Shown here in pieces: positions 12,809-21,250 of a DNA stretch of 21,250 bases (positions within the stretch are counted from its first letter, which is position 1; each line of letters opens with the position of its first letter). The notes beneath the pieces are model-generated. The model was not told the origin of the DNA, made no database searches, and was given only the letters and a program-made list of their open reading frames with translations. This DNA is from VGDP01 sp040905845. GTDB taxonomy: Bacteria > Pseudomonadota > Alphaproteobacteria > SP197. The stretch spans positions 1 through 21,250 of the forward strand of contig JBBDQV010000159.1 of the NCBI GenBank assembly GCA_040905845.1, written 5' to 3'. The translations under genes and the position numbers were made by a program.

Positions 12809-14568
12809 ACGCGCAGCGCATGTCGGGATCGGAGATGGTCATCAAAGCCCTGGTGGATCAGGGCGTTGATGTCGTTTTCGGCTATCCCGGCGGCGCCGTC
12901 CTACCGATCTACGACGCGCTGTTCAAGCAGGACAAGCTGCGCCACATCCTGGTGCGCCACGAGCAAGGTGCCATGCACGCGGCCGAGGGCTACGCCCGCT
13001 CGACCGGCAAGGTGGGCGTGGTGCTGGTCACCTCGGGCCCCGGCGCGACCAACTGCGTGACCGGGCTGGTCGACGCCCTGATGGACAGCGTGCCCGTCGT
13101 GTGCCTGACCGGCCAGGTGCCCACCCACCTCATCGGCAACGACGCCTTCCAGGAGGCCGACACGGTCGGCATCACGCGCCCCTGCACCAAGCACAACTAC
13201 CTGGTCAAGGACGTGGACGACCTGGCGCGCGCGATCCACGAGGCGTTCCACGTCGCGCGCAGCGGCCGCCCCGGCCCCGTGGTCGTCGACTTGCCCAAGA
13301 ACGTCGTCGTCGCCGAGGGCACCTACCGCGCGCCGGCGACGGTGCGCCACAAGAGCTATCACCCTCAGGTCAAGGGCGACCTCGGCCGCATCGAGCAGGC
13401 GATCGAGCTGATCGCGGGCGCCAAGCGGCCCCTGTTCTACGCCGGCGGCGGGGTGGTCAACGCCGGTCACGCGGCGAGCCAGCTCTTGACGACGTTAGTC
13501 CGGCTGACCGGCTATCCCGTTACCCTGACCCTCATGGGGCTGGGCGCCTACCCGGCCTCGGATCGGCAGTTCCTCGGCATGCTCGGCATGCACGGCACGC
13601 TCGAGGCGAACCTGGCGATGCACGACTGCGACGTCATGGTCTGCATCGGCGCGCGCTTCGACGACCGGGTGACCGGCCGGCTCGATGCCTTCTCGCCCGG
13701 CTCGAAGAAGATCCACATCGACATCGACCCGTCGTCGATCAACAAGAACGTGCGCGTCGACGTGCCGATCGTGGGCGACGCGGGCTATGTCCTCGAGGAC
13801 ATGATCAAGCTGTGGAAGGCGCGCCAGCACCGGCCCGACGCTGAGGCGATCGAAGCGTGGTGGGCGACGATCGAGGGCTGGCGCAAGCGGGACTGCCTGC
13901 GCTATCGGACCTCGGACGACGTGATCAAGCCGCAATACGCCTTGCAGCGCCTGTTCGAGCGGATCAAGGGGCGCGACGACGTGTACATCTCGACCGAGGT
14001 CGGTCAGCACCAGATGTGGGCGGCGCAGTTCATCAAGTTCGAGCGGCCGAACCACTGGATGACCTCGGGCGGGCTCGGCACCATGGGCTATGGCCTGCCC
14101 GCCGCCATGGGCGCGCAGGTCGCCCATCCGGGCGCGCTCTGCATCGACGTGGCCGGCGAGGCCTCGGTGCTCATGAACATCCAGGAGATGTCGACCATCG
14201 CGCAGTACCGGCTGCCGGTGAAGGTGTTCATCCTGAACAACCGCTACATGGGCATGGTGCGTCAGTGGCAGGAGTTCTTCTTCGGCGGCCGCTATTCCGA
14301 GAGCTACATGGACTCGCTGCCCGACTTCGTGAAGCTCGCCGAGAGCTTCGGCGCCGTCGGCCTGCGCGCGTCCAAGCCGGCCGAGGTCGACGGCCTGATC
14401 GATGCGATGCTCGCCGCCGACAAGGCGGTGATCGCCGACGTCGTCGTCGATCCGACCGAGAACTGCTACCCCATGATCCCGGCGGGCGCCGCCCACAACG
14501 AGATGACGCTCGGCCCCGACGAAGGCGTCGCGAGCCCGCCGAGCGAAGAGGGCATGATCCTGGTCTAA
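12805..14568 (+). CDS. ilvB: Acetolactate synthase large (catalytic) subunit
   Basis: A 587-residue ThDP-dependent enzyme that condenses pyruvate to acetolactate, or pyruvate with 2-oxobutyrate, at the start of valine, leucine and isoleucine synthesis. It has FGYPGGAVLPIYDAL near the N-terminus, the ThDP-activating E53 in RHEQGAMHAAEGYAR, TSGPGATN, QVPTHLIGNDAFQEAD, and CIGARFDDRVTGR in the FAD domain. The metal and ThDP motif is GEAS (451-454) followed by LNNRYMGMVRQWQ; most homologues have Asp where this has E452. The GTG at 12805 follows GAGGAGG at 5-nt spacing. ilvN and ilvC follow on the same strand. Confidence 0.97.
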   Translation: MNAQRMSGSEMVIKALVDQGVDVVFGYPGGAVLPIYDALFKQDKLRHILVRHEQGAMHAAEGYARSTGKVGVVLVTSGPGATNCVTGLVDALMDSVPVVCLTGQVPTHLIGNDAFQEADTVGITRPCTKHNYLVKDVDDLARAIHEAFHVARSGRPGPVVVDLPKNVVVAEGTYRAPATVRHKSYHPQVKGDLGRIEQAIELIAGAKRPLFYAGGGVVNAGHAASQLLTTLVRLTGYPVTLTLMGLGAYPASDRQFLGMLGMHGTLEANLAMHDCDVMVCIGARFDDRVTGRLDAFSPGSKKIHIDIDPSSINKNVRVDVPIVGDAGYVLEDMIKLWKARQHRPDAEAIEAWWATIEGWRKRDCLRYRTSDDVIKPQYALQRLFERIKGRDDVYISTEVGQHQMWAAQFIKFERPNHWMTSGGLGTMGYGLPAAMGAQVAHPGALCIDVAGEASVLMNIQEMSTIAQYRLPVKVFILNNRYMGMVRQWQEFFFGGRYSESYMDSLPDFVKLAESFGAVGLRASKPAEVDGLIDAMLAADKAVIADVVVDPTENCYPMIPAGAAHNEMTLGPDEGVASPPSEEGMILV

Positions 14569-14598
14569 CGCCGCCCTAAGCGGCCTCGCGCGGCGGGG

Positions 14599-14615
14599 CG
14601 CGCCCGAAGGGCGCG
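14599..14615 (+). other. Hairpin between ilvB and ilvN
   Basis: CGCGCCC (14599-14605) and GGGCGCG (14609-14615) form a perfect 7-bp stem with a GAA loop in the 67-nt gap. No T-run follows and the ilvN ribosome binding site (GGGGAGAG) lies just downstream, so it probably tunes mRNA stability or subunit ratio rather than ending the transcript. Confidence 0.4.
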
Positions 14616-14635
14616 GCCGGGGGGAGAGTGGTTCC

Positions 14636-15136
14636 GTGAGCCAAGGTCGACACACCATCGCCGTCCTGGTGGACAACGAACCCGGCGTGCTCGCGCGCGT
14701 CATCGGCCTGTTCTCCGGGCGCGGCTACAACATCGACAGCCTGACCGTCGCCGAGGTCGAAGCCGAGAAGACGCTGTCGCGCATCACCGTGGTGACGCGC
14801 GGCACGCCCATGATCGTCGAGCAGATCAAGGCGCAGCTCGACCGCCTGGTGCCGGTCCACCGGGTCAGCGACCTGACGCTCGAGGGCCCCCACGTCGAGC
14901 GCGAGCTCGCCCTGATCAAGGTCGCCAGCACCGGCGAGAAGCGGGTCGAGGCGCTGCGCATCGCCGACATCTTCCGCGCGCGCGTCGTCGACTCGACGAC
15001 CGGCTCGTTCGTGTTCGAGGTCACCGGCACCTCCGAGAAGCTCAACGCCTTCATCAACCTGATGGCGCCGCTCGGCCTGGTCGACGTCTCGCGCACCGGT
15101 GTCGTCGCCATCTCGCGCGGCGCCAAGCCGATTTGA
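14636..15136 (+). CDS. ilvN: Acetolactate synthase small (regulatory) subunit
   Basis: A 166-residue regulatory subunit that activates the catalytic subunit and gives valine feedback inhibition. An ACT domain occupies about residues 6-80 (HTIAVLVDNEPGVLARVIGLFSGRGYNIDSLTV), and the C-terminal domain contains ERELALIKV and GSFVFEVTGTSEKLNAFI, as in the IlvN/IlvH family. The GTG at 14636 has GGGGAGAG upstream. A 14-base piece of its 3' end (15119-15132) is repeated with one mismatch at 15147-15160. Confidence 0.96.
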   Translation: MSQGRHTIAVLVDNEPGVLARVIGLFSGRGYNIDSLTVAEVEAEKTLSRITVVTRGTPMIVEQIKAQLDRLVPVHRVSDLTLEGPHVERELALIKVASTGEKRVEALRIADIFRARVVDSTTGSFVFEVTGTSEKLNAFINLMAPLGLVDVSRTGVVAISRGAKPI

Positions 15137-15177
15137 GGGCGCGCTCGGCGCCAAGTCGATCCTGGAGCGAAGCTGAG

Positions 15178-15194
15178 ACCCGCGCCTGGCGGGT
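15178..15194 (+). other. Small hairpin before ilvC
   Basis: ACCCGC (15178-15183) and GCGGGT (15189-15194) form a 6-bp stem with a 5-nt loop, a few bases upstream of the GGAGG site for ilvC. It may affect ilvC translation or processing of the operon message; no more can be said. Confidence 0.3.
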
Positions 15195-15213
15195 TCGAAC
15201 GGAGGAATCGATC

Positions 15214-16233
15214 ATGCGTGTCTATTACGATCGCGACGCCGACCTGAATCTCGTCAAGGGCAAGAAGGTCGTGGTGGTCGGCTACGGCAGCCAGGGCCAC
15301 GCCCACGCCAACAACCTGCGCGAGAGCGGAGTCAAGGACGTCATCATCGCGCTTCGCCCCGGCTCGCCTTCGGCCACGAAGGCCGAGGCGGCGCAATTCA
15401 CGGTCAAGCCGCCGGCCGAGGCGGCCAGGTGGGCCGACCTCACCATGGTGCTGGCGCCCGACGAGCTGCAGGGCGCGCTCTACCGCAACGACCTGGCGCC
15501 GAACCTGAAGCAGGGCGCGGCGCTCCTGTTCGCCCACGGGCTCAACATCCACTTCAACCTGATCGAGCCGCGCCCGGACCTCGACGTGCTGATGGTCGCG
15601 CCGAAGGGACCGGGGCACACCGTCCGCTCGGAGTACCAGCGCGGCGGCGGCGTGCCGTGCCTGCTCGCCATCGCCCAGGACGCGACCGGGAGCGCCCACG
15701 AAGTGGGCTTGTCGTACGCGGCCGCGATCGGCGGCGGGCGCGCCGGCATCATCGGGACGACGTTCAAGGAGGAGTGCGAAACCGACCTGTTCGGCGAGCA
15801 GGTCGTGCTGTGCGGCGGGCTCAGCCATCTGATCGTCGCCGCCTACGAGACGCTGATCGAGGCCGGCTACGCCCCCGAGATGGCGTACTTCGAGTGCCTG
15901 CACGAGGTGAAGCTGATCGTCGATCTGATCTACGAGGGCGGGCTCGCCAACATGCGCTACTCGGTCTCCAATACCGCCGAGTACGGCGACTACACGCGCG
16001 GCCCGCGCATCGTGAACGACGCGGTCAAGGCCGAGATGAAGCAGATTCTCGCCGACATCCAATCGGGCCGCTTCGCGCGCGAGTGGATGCTCGAGAACCA
16101 GGTCAACCAGGCAAGCTTCAAGGCGATGCGCCGGCGCCAGGCCGAGCACCCGATCGAGGAGGTCGGCGACCGGCTCCGCGCCATGATGCCGTGGATCGCC
16201 AAGAACCGGCTGGTCGACAAGACCAAGAACTAG
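15214..16233 (+). CDS. ilvC: Ketol-acid reductoisomerase, class I
   Basis: A 339-residue enzyme that isomerises and reduces acetolactate or acetohydroxybutyrate with NADPH. The N-terminal MRVYYDRDADLNLVKGK and the Rossmann motif GYGSQGH (23-29) are standard, as are APKGPGHTVRSEYQRGGGVP, and the metal ligands D191 and E195 in TDLFGEQ. The length marks the short class I form. The ATG at 15214 follows GGAGG at 8-nt spacing. It completes an ilvB-ilvN-ilvC operon whose product chain feeds valine and, through LeuA downstream, leucine. Confidence 0.98.
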   Translation: MRVYYDRDADLNLVKGKKVVVVGYGSQGHAHANNLRESGVKDVIIALRPGSPSATKAEAAQFTVKPPAEAARWADLTMVLAPDELQGALYRNDLAPNLKQGAALLFAHGLNIHFNLIEPRPDLDVLMVAPKGPGHTVRSEYQRGGGVPCLLAIAQDATGSAHEVGLSYAAAIGGGRAGIIGTTFKEECETDLFGEQVVLCGGLSHLIVAAYETLIEAGYAPEMAYFECLHEVKLIVDLIYEGGLANMRYSVSNTAEYGDYTRGPRIVNDAVKAEMKQILADIQSGRFAREWMLENQVNQASFKAMRRRQAEHPIEEVGDRLRAMMPWIAKNRLVDKTKN

Positions 16234-16249
16234 GCGAGAGCCGAACTCC

Positions 16250-17314
16250 GTGGGCGCGGCGATGGCGACGCGGCGATCGTCGCGACCGACGCGGACGATC
16301 AATCTCGCCTTGCAGGGCGGCGGGTCGCACGGCGCGTTCACCTGGGGCGTGCTCGACCGACTGCTCGAGGAGGATTGGCTCGCCATCGACGGCATCTCGG
16401 CGACCAGCGCCGGTGCCATGAACGCCGCGGTCCTGGCCGACGGGTTCCTCGCCGGTGGTGCCGAGGGTGCCCGCCGGGGCCTGACCGATTTCTGGTCGCG
16501 CGTCGCCGAGGCTACGGCCGCAAGCCCACTTCAGCCGACGGCCGCCGACAAGGCTCTGGGCGGCTGGAACATGGACTTGTCGCCTGCCTACCTCGCGCTC
16601 GACATGCTGAGCCGCGTGCTGTCGCCCTACCAACTGAATCCGCTCGGGCTCAACCCGTTGCGCGACATTCTCGGCGAGCACTTGAACTTCGATCGATTAC
16701 GCCGAGCGCGTAATCCCCAACTGTTCGTCTGCACGACGAACGTCAAGCGCGGCGACATCCGCGTCTTTCGCAATCACGAGCTGACGGTCGACGCCCTGCT
16801 CGCCTCGGCGTGCCTGCCGTTTCTCTATCAGGCGATCGAAATCGACGGCGATCCTTATTGGGACGGCGGCTACATGGGCAATCCGGCGCTCTATCCGTTG
16901 ATCCAGAACTGCGCGAGCGAGGACATCGTCATCGTCCAGATCAACCCGATCCGCCATGACCAAGTCCCGATGGATGCCCGCCACATCATCGACCGGGTGA
17001 ACGAGATCAGCTTCAACGCCACGTTGATTCGCGAGCTTCGGGCCATGGACCTCGTCAACAGCATTGTCGAGAAGGGCGCGTCGGGAGGGACGCGACGCCT
17101 CAAGCACATCAAAGTTCACATGATCGAGGACGAAGCCTTGATGGGCGAGCTCGGCTTCTCGAGCAAGCTCAACGCCTCGTGGGACTTCCTGACGTTCCTG
17201 CGCGATCGCGGCCGCGATGCGACCGGCGCATGGCTCGCCGAGCACGCCGACGAGCTAGGCCGCCGCTCGACCTTCGACGTCTCGGCCCTGAGTCAGTCGG
17301 GCAGGGCGCCATGA
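16250..17314 (+). CDS. Patatin-like phospholipase family protein
   Basis: A 354-residue patatin-fold serine hydrolase, likely acting on lipid esters. The oxyanion-hole motif is GGGSHG (23-28), the nucleophile S53 lies in ISATSAGAMN, and the catalytic Asp is D205 in WDGGYMGNPAL. The usual nucleophile motif is GxSxG; here the first glycine is alanine (A51). No signal peptide or membrane segment is seen, so it is probably cytoplasmic. GTG at 16250 follows a GCGAGAG segment at 9 nt; ATG at 16262 is an equally possible start. It lies 16 bases after ilvC but the function looks unrelated. Confidence 0.88.
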   Translation: MGAAMATRRSSRPTRTINLALQGGGSHGAFTWGVLDRLLEEDWLAIDGISATSAGAMNAAVLADGFLAGGAEGARRGLTDFWSRVAEATAASPLQPTAADKALGGWNMDLSPAYLALDMLSRVLSPYQLNPLGLNPLRDILGEHLNFDRLRRARNPQLFVCTTNVKRGDIRVFRNHELTVDALLASACLPFLYQAIEIDGDPYWDGGYMGNPALYPLIQNCASEDIVIVQINPIRHDQVPMDARHIIDRVNEISFNATLIRELRAMDLVNSIVEKGASGGTRRLKHIKVHMIEDEALMGELGFSSKLNASWDFLTFLRDRGRDATGAWLAEHADELGRRSTFDVSALSQSGRAP

Positions 17315-17344
17315 CGCGCCCGAGCGACTAAGAAGGCCGCGGCC

Positions 17345-18541
17345 GTGACCAAGGCGGCCGCGACCGCGCCCGGCACCCTCACTGACGCCCAGCGCCGGCG
17401 GGGCATCATCTGCGTGCTCGCCAGCATGGGGGTGATCGGCTGCAACGTCGGGCTGTTCCATCCGCTGATCGCGCTCAACCTCGAGGCGCGCGGGATCACC
17501 ACGACGCTGATCGGTCTGAACGCGGCGACGCCCTTCGTCGCCGCGATCCTGACCGCGCCCTTCCTGCCGCGCCTCGCCGCCCGGATCGGGCTGGTCGGCG
17601 TGCTGCTTTCGGCGGGCGCGGTCGACGTCGTCGCGATCGCGGGCTTCGTCCTGGTCGATGACCTAGCGGCCTGGTTCGTGTTCCGCTTCGTCATGGGCAT
17701 CGGCATGATGCTCCACTGGGTCGGCAGCGAGACCTGGATCAACGCGGCCGTGAACGACGTGCACCGCGGCAAGATCGTCGGCCTCAACGGCGCGCTGTTC
17801 TCCGCCGGCATGGCGTGTGGGCCGCTCGTGCTGGGCTTGCTCGGCACGGCCGGAACCCTGCCGTTCCTGGTCAGCATGGGCATCATCGCGGCCTCGACCA
17901 CGCCGTTCCTGTTCGCGTTCGGGACCGCGCCCGCGAGCCGGCACCGCCGTTCGGGCGACCTCTGGCGCGCGTGCAGACGAGCACCGACGGCGATGCTCTC
18001 GGGGTTCGCCCAGGGCATCCTCGTCATGGCGCTGTTCGTCCAATTGCCGATCTACGGGCTCCGCAGTGGGCTTGGCGAGACGACCGCGGTGACGCTGCTT
18101 TCGGCGCTGGTGATCGGCGGCTCGATCGCGCCACTGCCGCTCGGCTGGCTCGCTGACCACCTAAACCGGCGTCTGCTTCTGATCCTGTGCGGGGCGGTCA
18201 CCCTGGCCAGCGCGCTCGCGCTGCCGCTCGCGGCCGGCAGCACCGTGCTGCTGTGGGCGGTCCTGCTGATTTGGGGCGGCGCGGGCGGCGGGCTTTACAC
18301 CCTCGCGCTGGTCCGCATCGGCGAGCTCACCCCGCCAGAGCAGCTTGGCGCCGCCACGGCTGCGTTCGTCATGATCACCCATGTCGCCTCGATCGCCGGC
18401 CCGATCCTGCTCGGCGGCGGCATGGATGTGTGGGACCCCCACGGCTTCGTCGTGGTCACCGCGGGCGCGGCGTTCCTGTTCGTCGCCTTCGGTGCGCTCC
18501 GTTACGCGACCGTCCCGGACCTACCGCGCGCGCGGGGCTAA
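17345..18541 (+). CDS. Major facilitator superfamily transporter
   Basis: A 398-residue inner-membrane transporter with about 12 hydrophobic segments in two halves, linked by an Arg-rich loop near residues 195-215 (ASRHRRSGDLWRACRRAP). The second half carries an MFS motif A-like loop GWLADHLNRRLLL, and FRFVMGIGMMLHWVGSETWI lies in the first half, as in YcaD-like MFS proteins. GTG at 17345 gives a short polar N-terminus before the first segment. It starts 30 bases after the patatin gene, so the two may be cotranscribed. The substrate is unknown. Confidence 0.88.
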   Translation: MTKAAATAPGTLTDAQRRRGIICVLASMGVIGCNVGLFHPLIALNLEARGITTTLIGLNAATPFVAAILTAPFLPRLAARIGLVGVLLSAGAVDVVAIAGFVLVDDLAAWFVFRFVMGIGMMLHWVGSETWINAAVNDVHRGKIVGLNGALFSAGMACGPLVLGLLGTAGTLPFLVSMGIIAASTTPFLFAFGTAPASRHRRSGDLWRACRRAPTAMLSGFAQGILVMALFVQLPIYGLRSGLGETTAVTLLSALVIGGSIAPLPLGWLADHLNRRLLLILCGAVTLASALALPLAAGSTVLLWAVLLIWGGAGGGLYTLALVRIGELTPPEQLGAATAAFVMITHVASIAGPILLGGGMDVWDPHGFVVVTAGAAFLFVAFGALRYATVPDLPRARG

Positions 18542-18859
18542 CGCCTGAGGCGGTCGGGATTCTCCCTTGGTTCCAGCCCCTTGGCGGGCCGATGGGCTCG
18601 TTTGGGCCGGCAGCGGTCGCGACGAACCTTCACAAGCCGCGTCGGAAAGTGCTAAGAGCGCGCTCGTCGGGCAATTATCGCTGGCGTCGGGCGGAGCCCT
18701 TCATTTATCCTTAACGATGCGTTGACAATGATGAAAACAGCGCGAGAAGCGTCGGCGCGCGGCGACGACCGGATACGGATGACCGAGGCGGGCACGAACC
18801 ACTCGACCACGCGGGAACCACGGGTTCCGGCCGCGGGCGGTTGCGTGCCTTCGGGCGCC

Positions 18860-18910
18860 GTGGCGATCGGCGGCGTGCGCGGGTCTTGGCTTCGACTTAG
18901 GCACCCCTGA
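18860..18910 (+). promoter_or_regulatory. Candidate leucine leader peptide
   Basis: A short frame with GTG starts at 18860 (16 residues) or 18875 (11 residues) ends WLRLRHP and TGA at 18908-18910. It has two CTT leucine codons at 18890 and 18896; CTT is uncommon in this GC-rich window. The stop codon lies inside the first arm of the hairpin at 18904-18944, the geometry expected when a ribosome stalled at Leu codons controls a downstream structure. No clear ribosome binding site is seen. Confidence 0.3.
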
Positions 18911-18944
18911 GCGGGGCCGCGAAGGCGTGGCGGCCGTTCAGGGG
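18904..18944 (+). terminator. Hairpin upstream of leuA, possible attenuator
   Basis: CCCCTGA (18904-18910) pairs with TCAGGGG (18938-18944), and inside it GGCCGC (18915-18920) pairs with GCGGCC (18930-18935), separated by a small internal loop. It ends 48 bases before the leuA ATG. There is no T-run, so intrinsic termination is doubtful; Rho or translation control are alternatives. Confidence 0.4.
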
Positions 18945-18992
18945 ATGACCGTTATGCCTGCGTCGAAACCATTGACCTAGGGAGAGTTCCCC

Positions 18993-20547
<1,555 letters not shown>

Positions 20548-20574
20548 TCCGGCCGAATATCGAGTAACCAGGGG

Positions 20575-20602
20575 CCGCCGCCTCCCGGCGCGGAGGCGGC
20601 GG
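20575..20602 (+). terminator. Strong hairpin between leuA and mreB
   Basis: CCGCCGCCTC (20575-20584) and GAGGCGGCGG (20593-20602) form a perfect 10-bp stem with an 8-nt loop, about 27 bases after the leuA stop. No T-run follows. It is a likely transcript end or stability hairpin for leuA, or part of the mreB leader. Confidence 0.5.
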
Positions 20603-20640
20603 GTCCCGATGCCAGGGGCGAGGGACCCGAAGGACGAGTC

Positions 20641-21250
20641 ATGCTGTCCAGATTGCTTGGTCTCATGTCGGCCGACATGGCCATCGACCTCGGCACCGCC
20701 AACACGCTCGTCTACGTCAAGGGCCGCGGCATCGTGCTCAACGAGCCCTCGGTCGTGGCCATCGTCAACGTGCGCGGCAAGACCCAGGTGCTCGCCGTCG
20801 GCGACGAGGCCAAGCAGATGCTCGGCCGCACGCCCGGCAACATCGAGGCGATCCGGCCGCTCCGCGACGGCGTCATCGCCGACTTCGAGATCGCGGAGGA
20901 GATGATCAAGCACTTCATCCGCAAGGTGCACAACCGGCGCAGCTTCGTCAGCCCCCAGGTCATCGTCTGCGTGCCCTCGGGCTCAACGGCGGTGGAGCGC
21001 CGCGCCATCCAGGAATCGGCGGAGAGCGCCGGCGCCCGCCGCGTCTACCTGATCGAGGAGCCGATGGCGGCGGCGATCGGCGCCGGCCTGCCGGTGACCG
21101 AACCGACGGGCTCGATGGTCGTCGATATCGGCGGCGGCACGACCGAAGTCGCCGTGCTGTCGCTCGGCGGCATCGTTTATTCGCGCTCGGTGCGAGTCGG
21201 CGGCGACAAGATGGACGAGGCGATCATCGCCTACATCCGCCGCAACCATA
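20641..21250 (+). CDS. mreB: Rod shape-determining protein MreB, 5' part
   Basis: Actin-like ATPase that forms membrane-bound filaments and directs the cell wall elongation machinery; a rod-shaped cell is therefore likely. The first 203 codons are present, about three fifths of the usual 340-350 residues, and the frame runs off the window end. It has the phosphate 1 motif AIDLGTANTLVYVKGRG (DLGTANT at 16-22), LNEPSVVAI, RPLRDGVIADFE, VCVPSGSTAVERRA, YLIEEPMAAAIGAGLPV and the phosphate 2 motif VVDIGGGTTEVAVLSLGG. The ATG at 20641 follows AAGGA at good spacing. mreC and mreD are expected beyond the window. Confidence 0.97.
   Translation, partial: MLSRLLGLMSADMAIDLGTANTLVYVKGRGIVLNEPSVVAIVNVRGKTQVLAVGDEAKQMLGRTPGNIEAIRPLRDGVIADFEIAEEMIKHFIRKVHNRRSFVSPQVIVCVPSGSTAVERRAIQESAESAGARRVYLIEEPMAAAIGAGLPVTEPTGSMVVDIGGGTTEVAVLSLGGIVYSRSVRVGGDKMDEAIIAYIRRNH

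Larger units (their letters stand above)
18542..18992 (+). promoter_or_regulatory. 451-nt leader/intergenic region before leuA
   Basis: No conserved gene is seen between the MFS gene and leuA. A TTGACA lies at 18722-18727, but the sequence 17 bases on (AGAAGC) is a poor -10 box. A hairpin GGAACC/GGTTCC lies at 18814-18828. An open frame from ATG 18728 to TGA 18908-18910 has no recognisable family. The last 50 bases before leuA hold a long hairpin, listed separately. The size and structure suit a regulated leader. Confidence 0.4.

Noticed and set aside
14725..16419. Long minus-strand open frame (564 codons) antisense to ilvN and ilvC
   Set aside because: A GC-rich shadow frame: the plus strand has well-conserved ilvN and ilvC, and the antisense product has low-complexity Arg/Val/Asp/His-rich sequence with no known motif.
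18728..18910. 60-codon protein-coding gene before leuA
   Set aside because: No family resemblance, biased composition and no ribosome binding site; only its last codons are of interest as a possible leader.

Overview
The window reads as a GC-rich alphaproteobacterial chromosome segment. Gene families and local order (hflK-hflC-DUF2065-degP-miaA-ilvB-ilvN-ilvC, with mrp divergent from hflK) resemble Rhodospirillales-like genomes. A run of 10 Ns inside leuA points to a draft or metagenome assembly. No rRNA, tRNA, CRISPR array or transposase gene was seen.

Left part (1-3178): thyX (flavin-dependent thymidylate synthase) follows a run of five perfect 7-bp hairpins. Next comes a HigB/HigA-type toxin-antitoxin pair, then an FAD-dependent monooxygenase. 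A 72-bp block holding the last codons of thyX and the first codons of the monooxygenase occurs on both sides of higBA. This suggests that thyX and the monooxygenase once overlapped by GTGA, and that the toxin-antitoxin module was inserted with duplication of the junction, leaving both neighbours intact.

Accessory island (about 3180-5031): two unrelated single genes sit between copies of one inverted repeat (core GTGACAGTATAT / ATATACTGTCAC). One is an FkbM-type methyltransferase; the other is a zinc-ribbon plus DUF4145 protein on the minus strand. The island's right edge cuts a GMC oxidoreductase gene after 18 codons. The layout looks like a two-cassette array, and it is the least explained part of the window.

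Minus-strand operon (5028-7796): mrp, a BtpA/SgcQ-family gene and a PfkB sugar kinase are packed with 1-nt spacing or 4-nt overlap. The beheaded GMC oxidoreductase was once the fourth gene.

Plus-strand core (7959-16233): hflK-hflC (membrane protease regulators), a DUF2065 membrane peptide and a periplasmic Do/DegP protease (membrane and envelope quality control); miaA (tRNA modification), with no usual start codon; then ilvB-ilvN-ilvC (branched-chain amino acids) behind a good promoter, a hairpin and a short upstream ORF that overlaps the ilvB start.

Right part (16250-21250): a patatin-like lipase, an MFS transporter, a 451-nt leader region with attenuator-like features, leuA (first committed step of leucine synthesis, fed by the ilv products) and the 5' part of mreB, cut by the window end.
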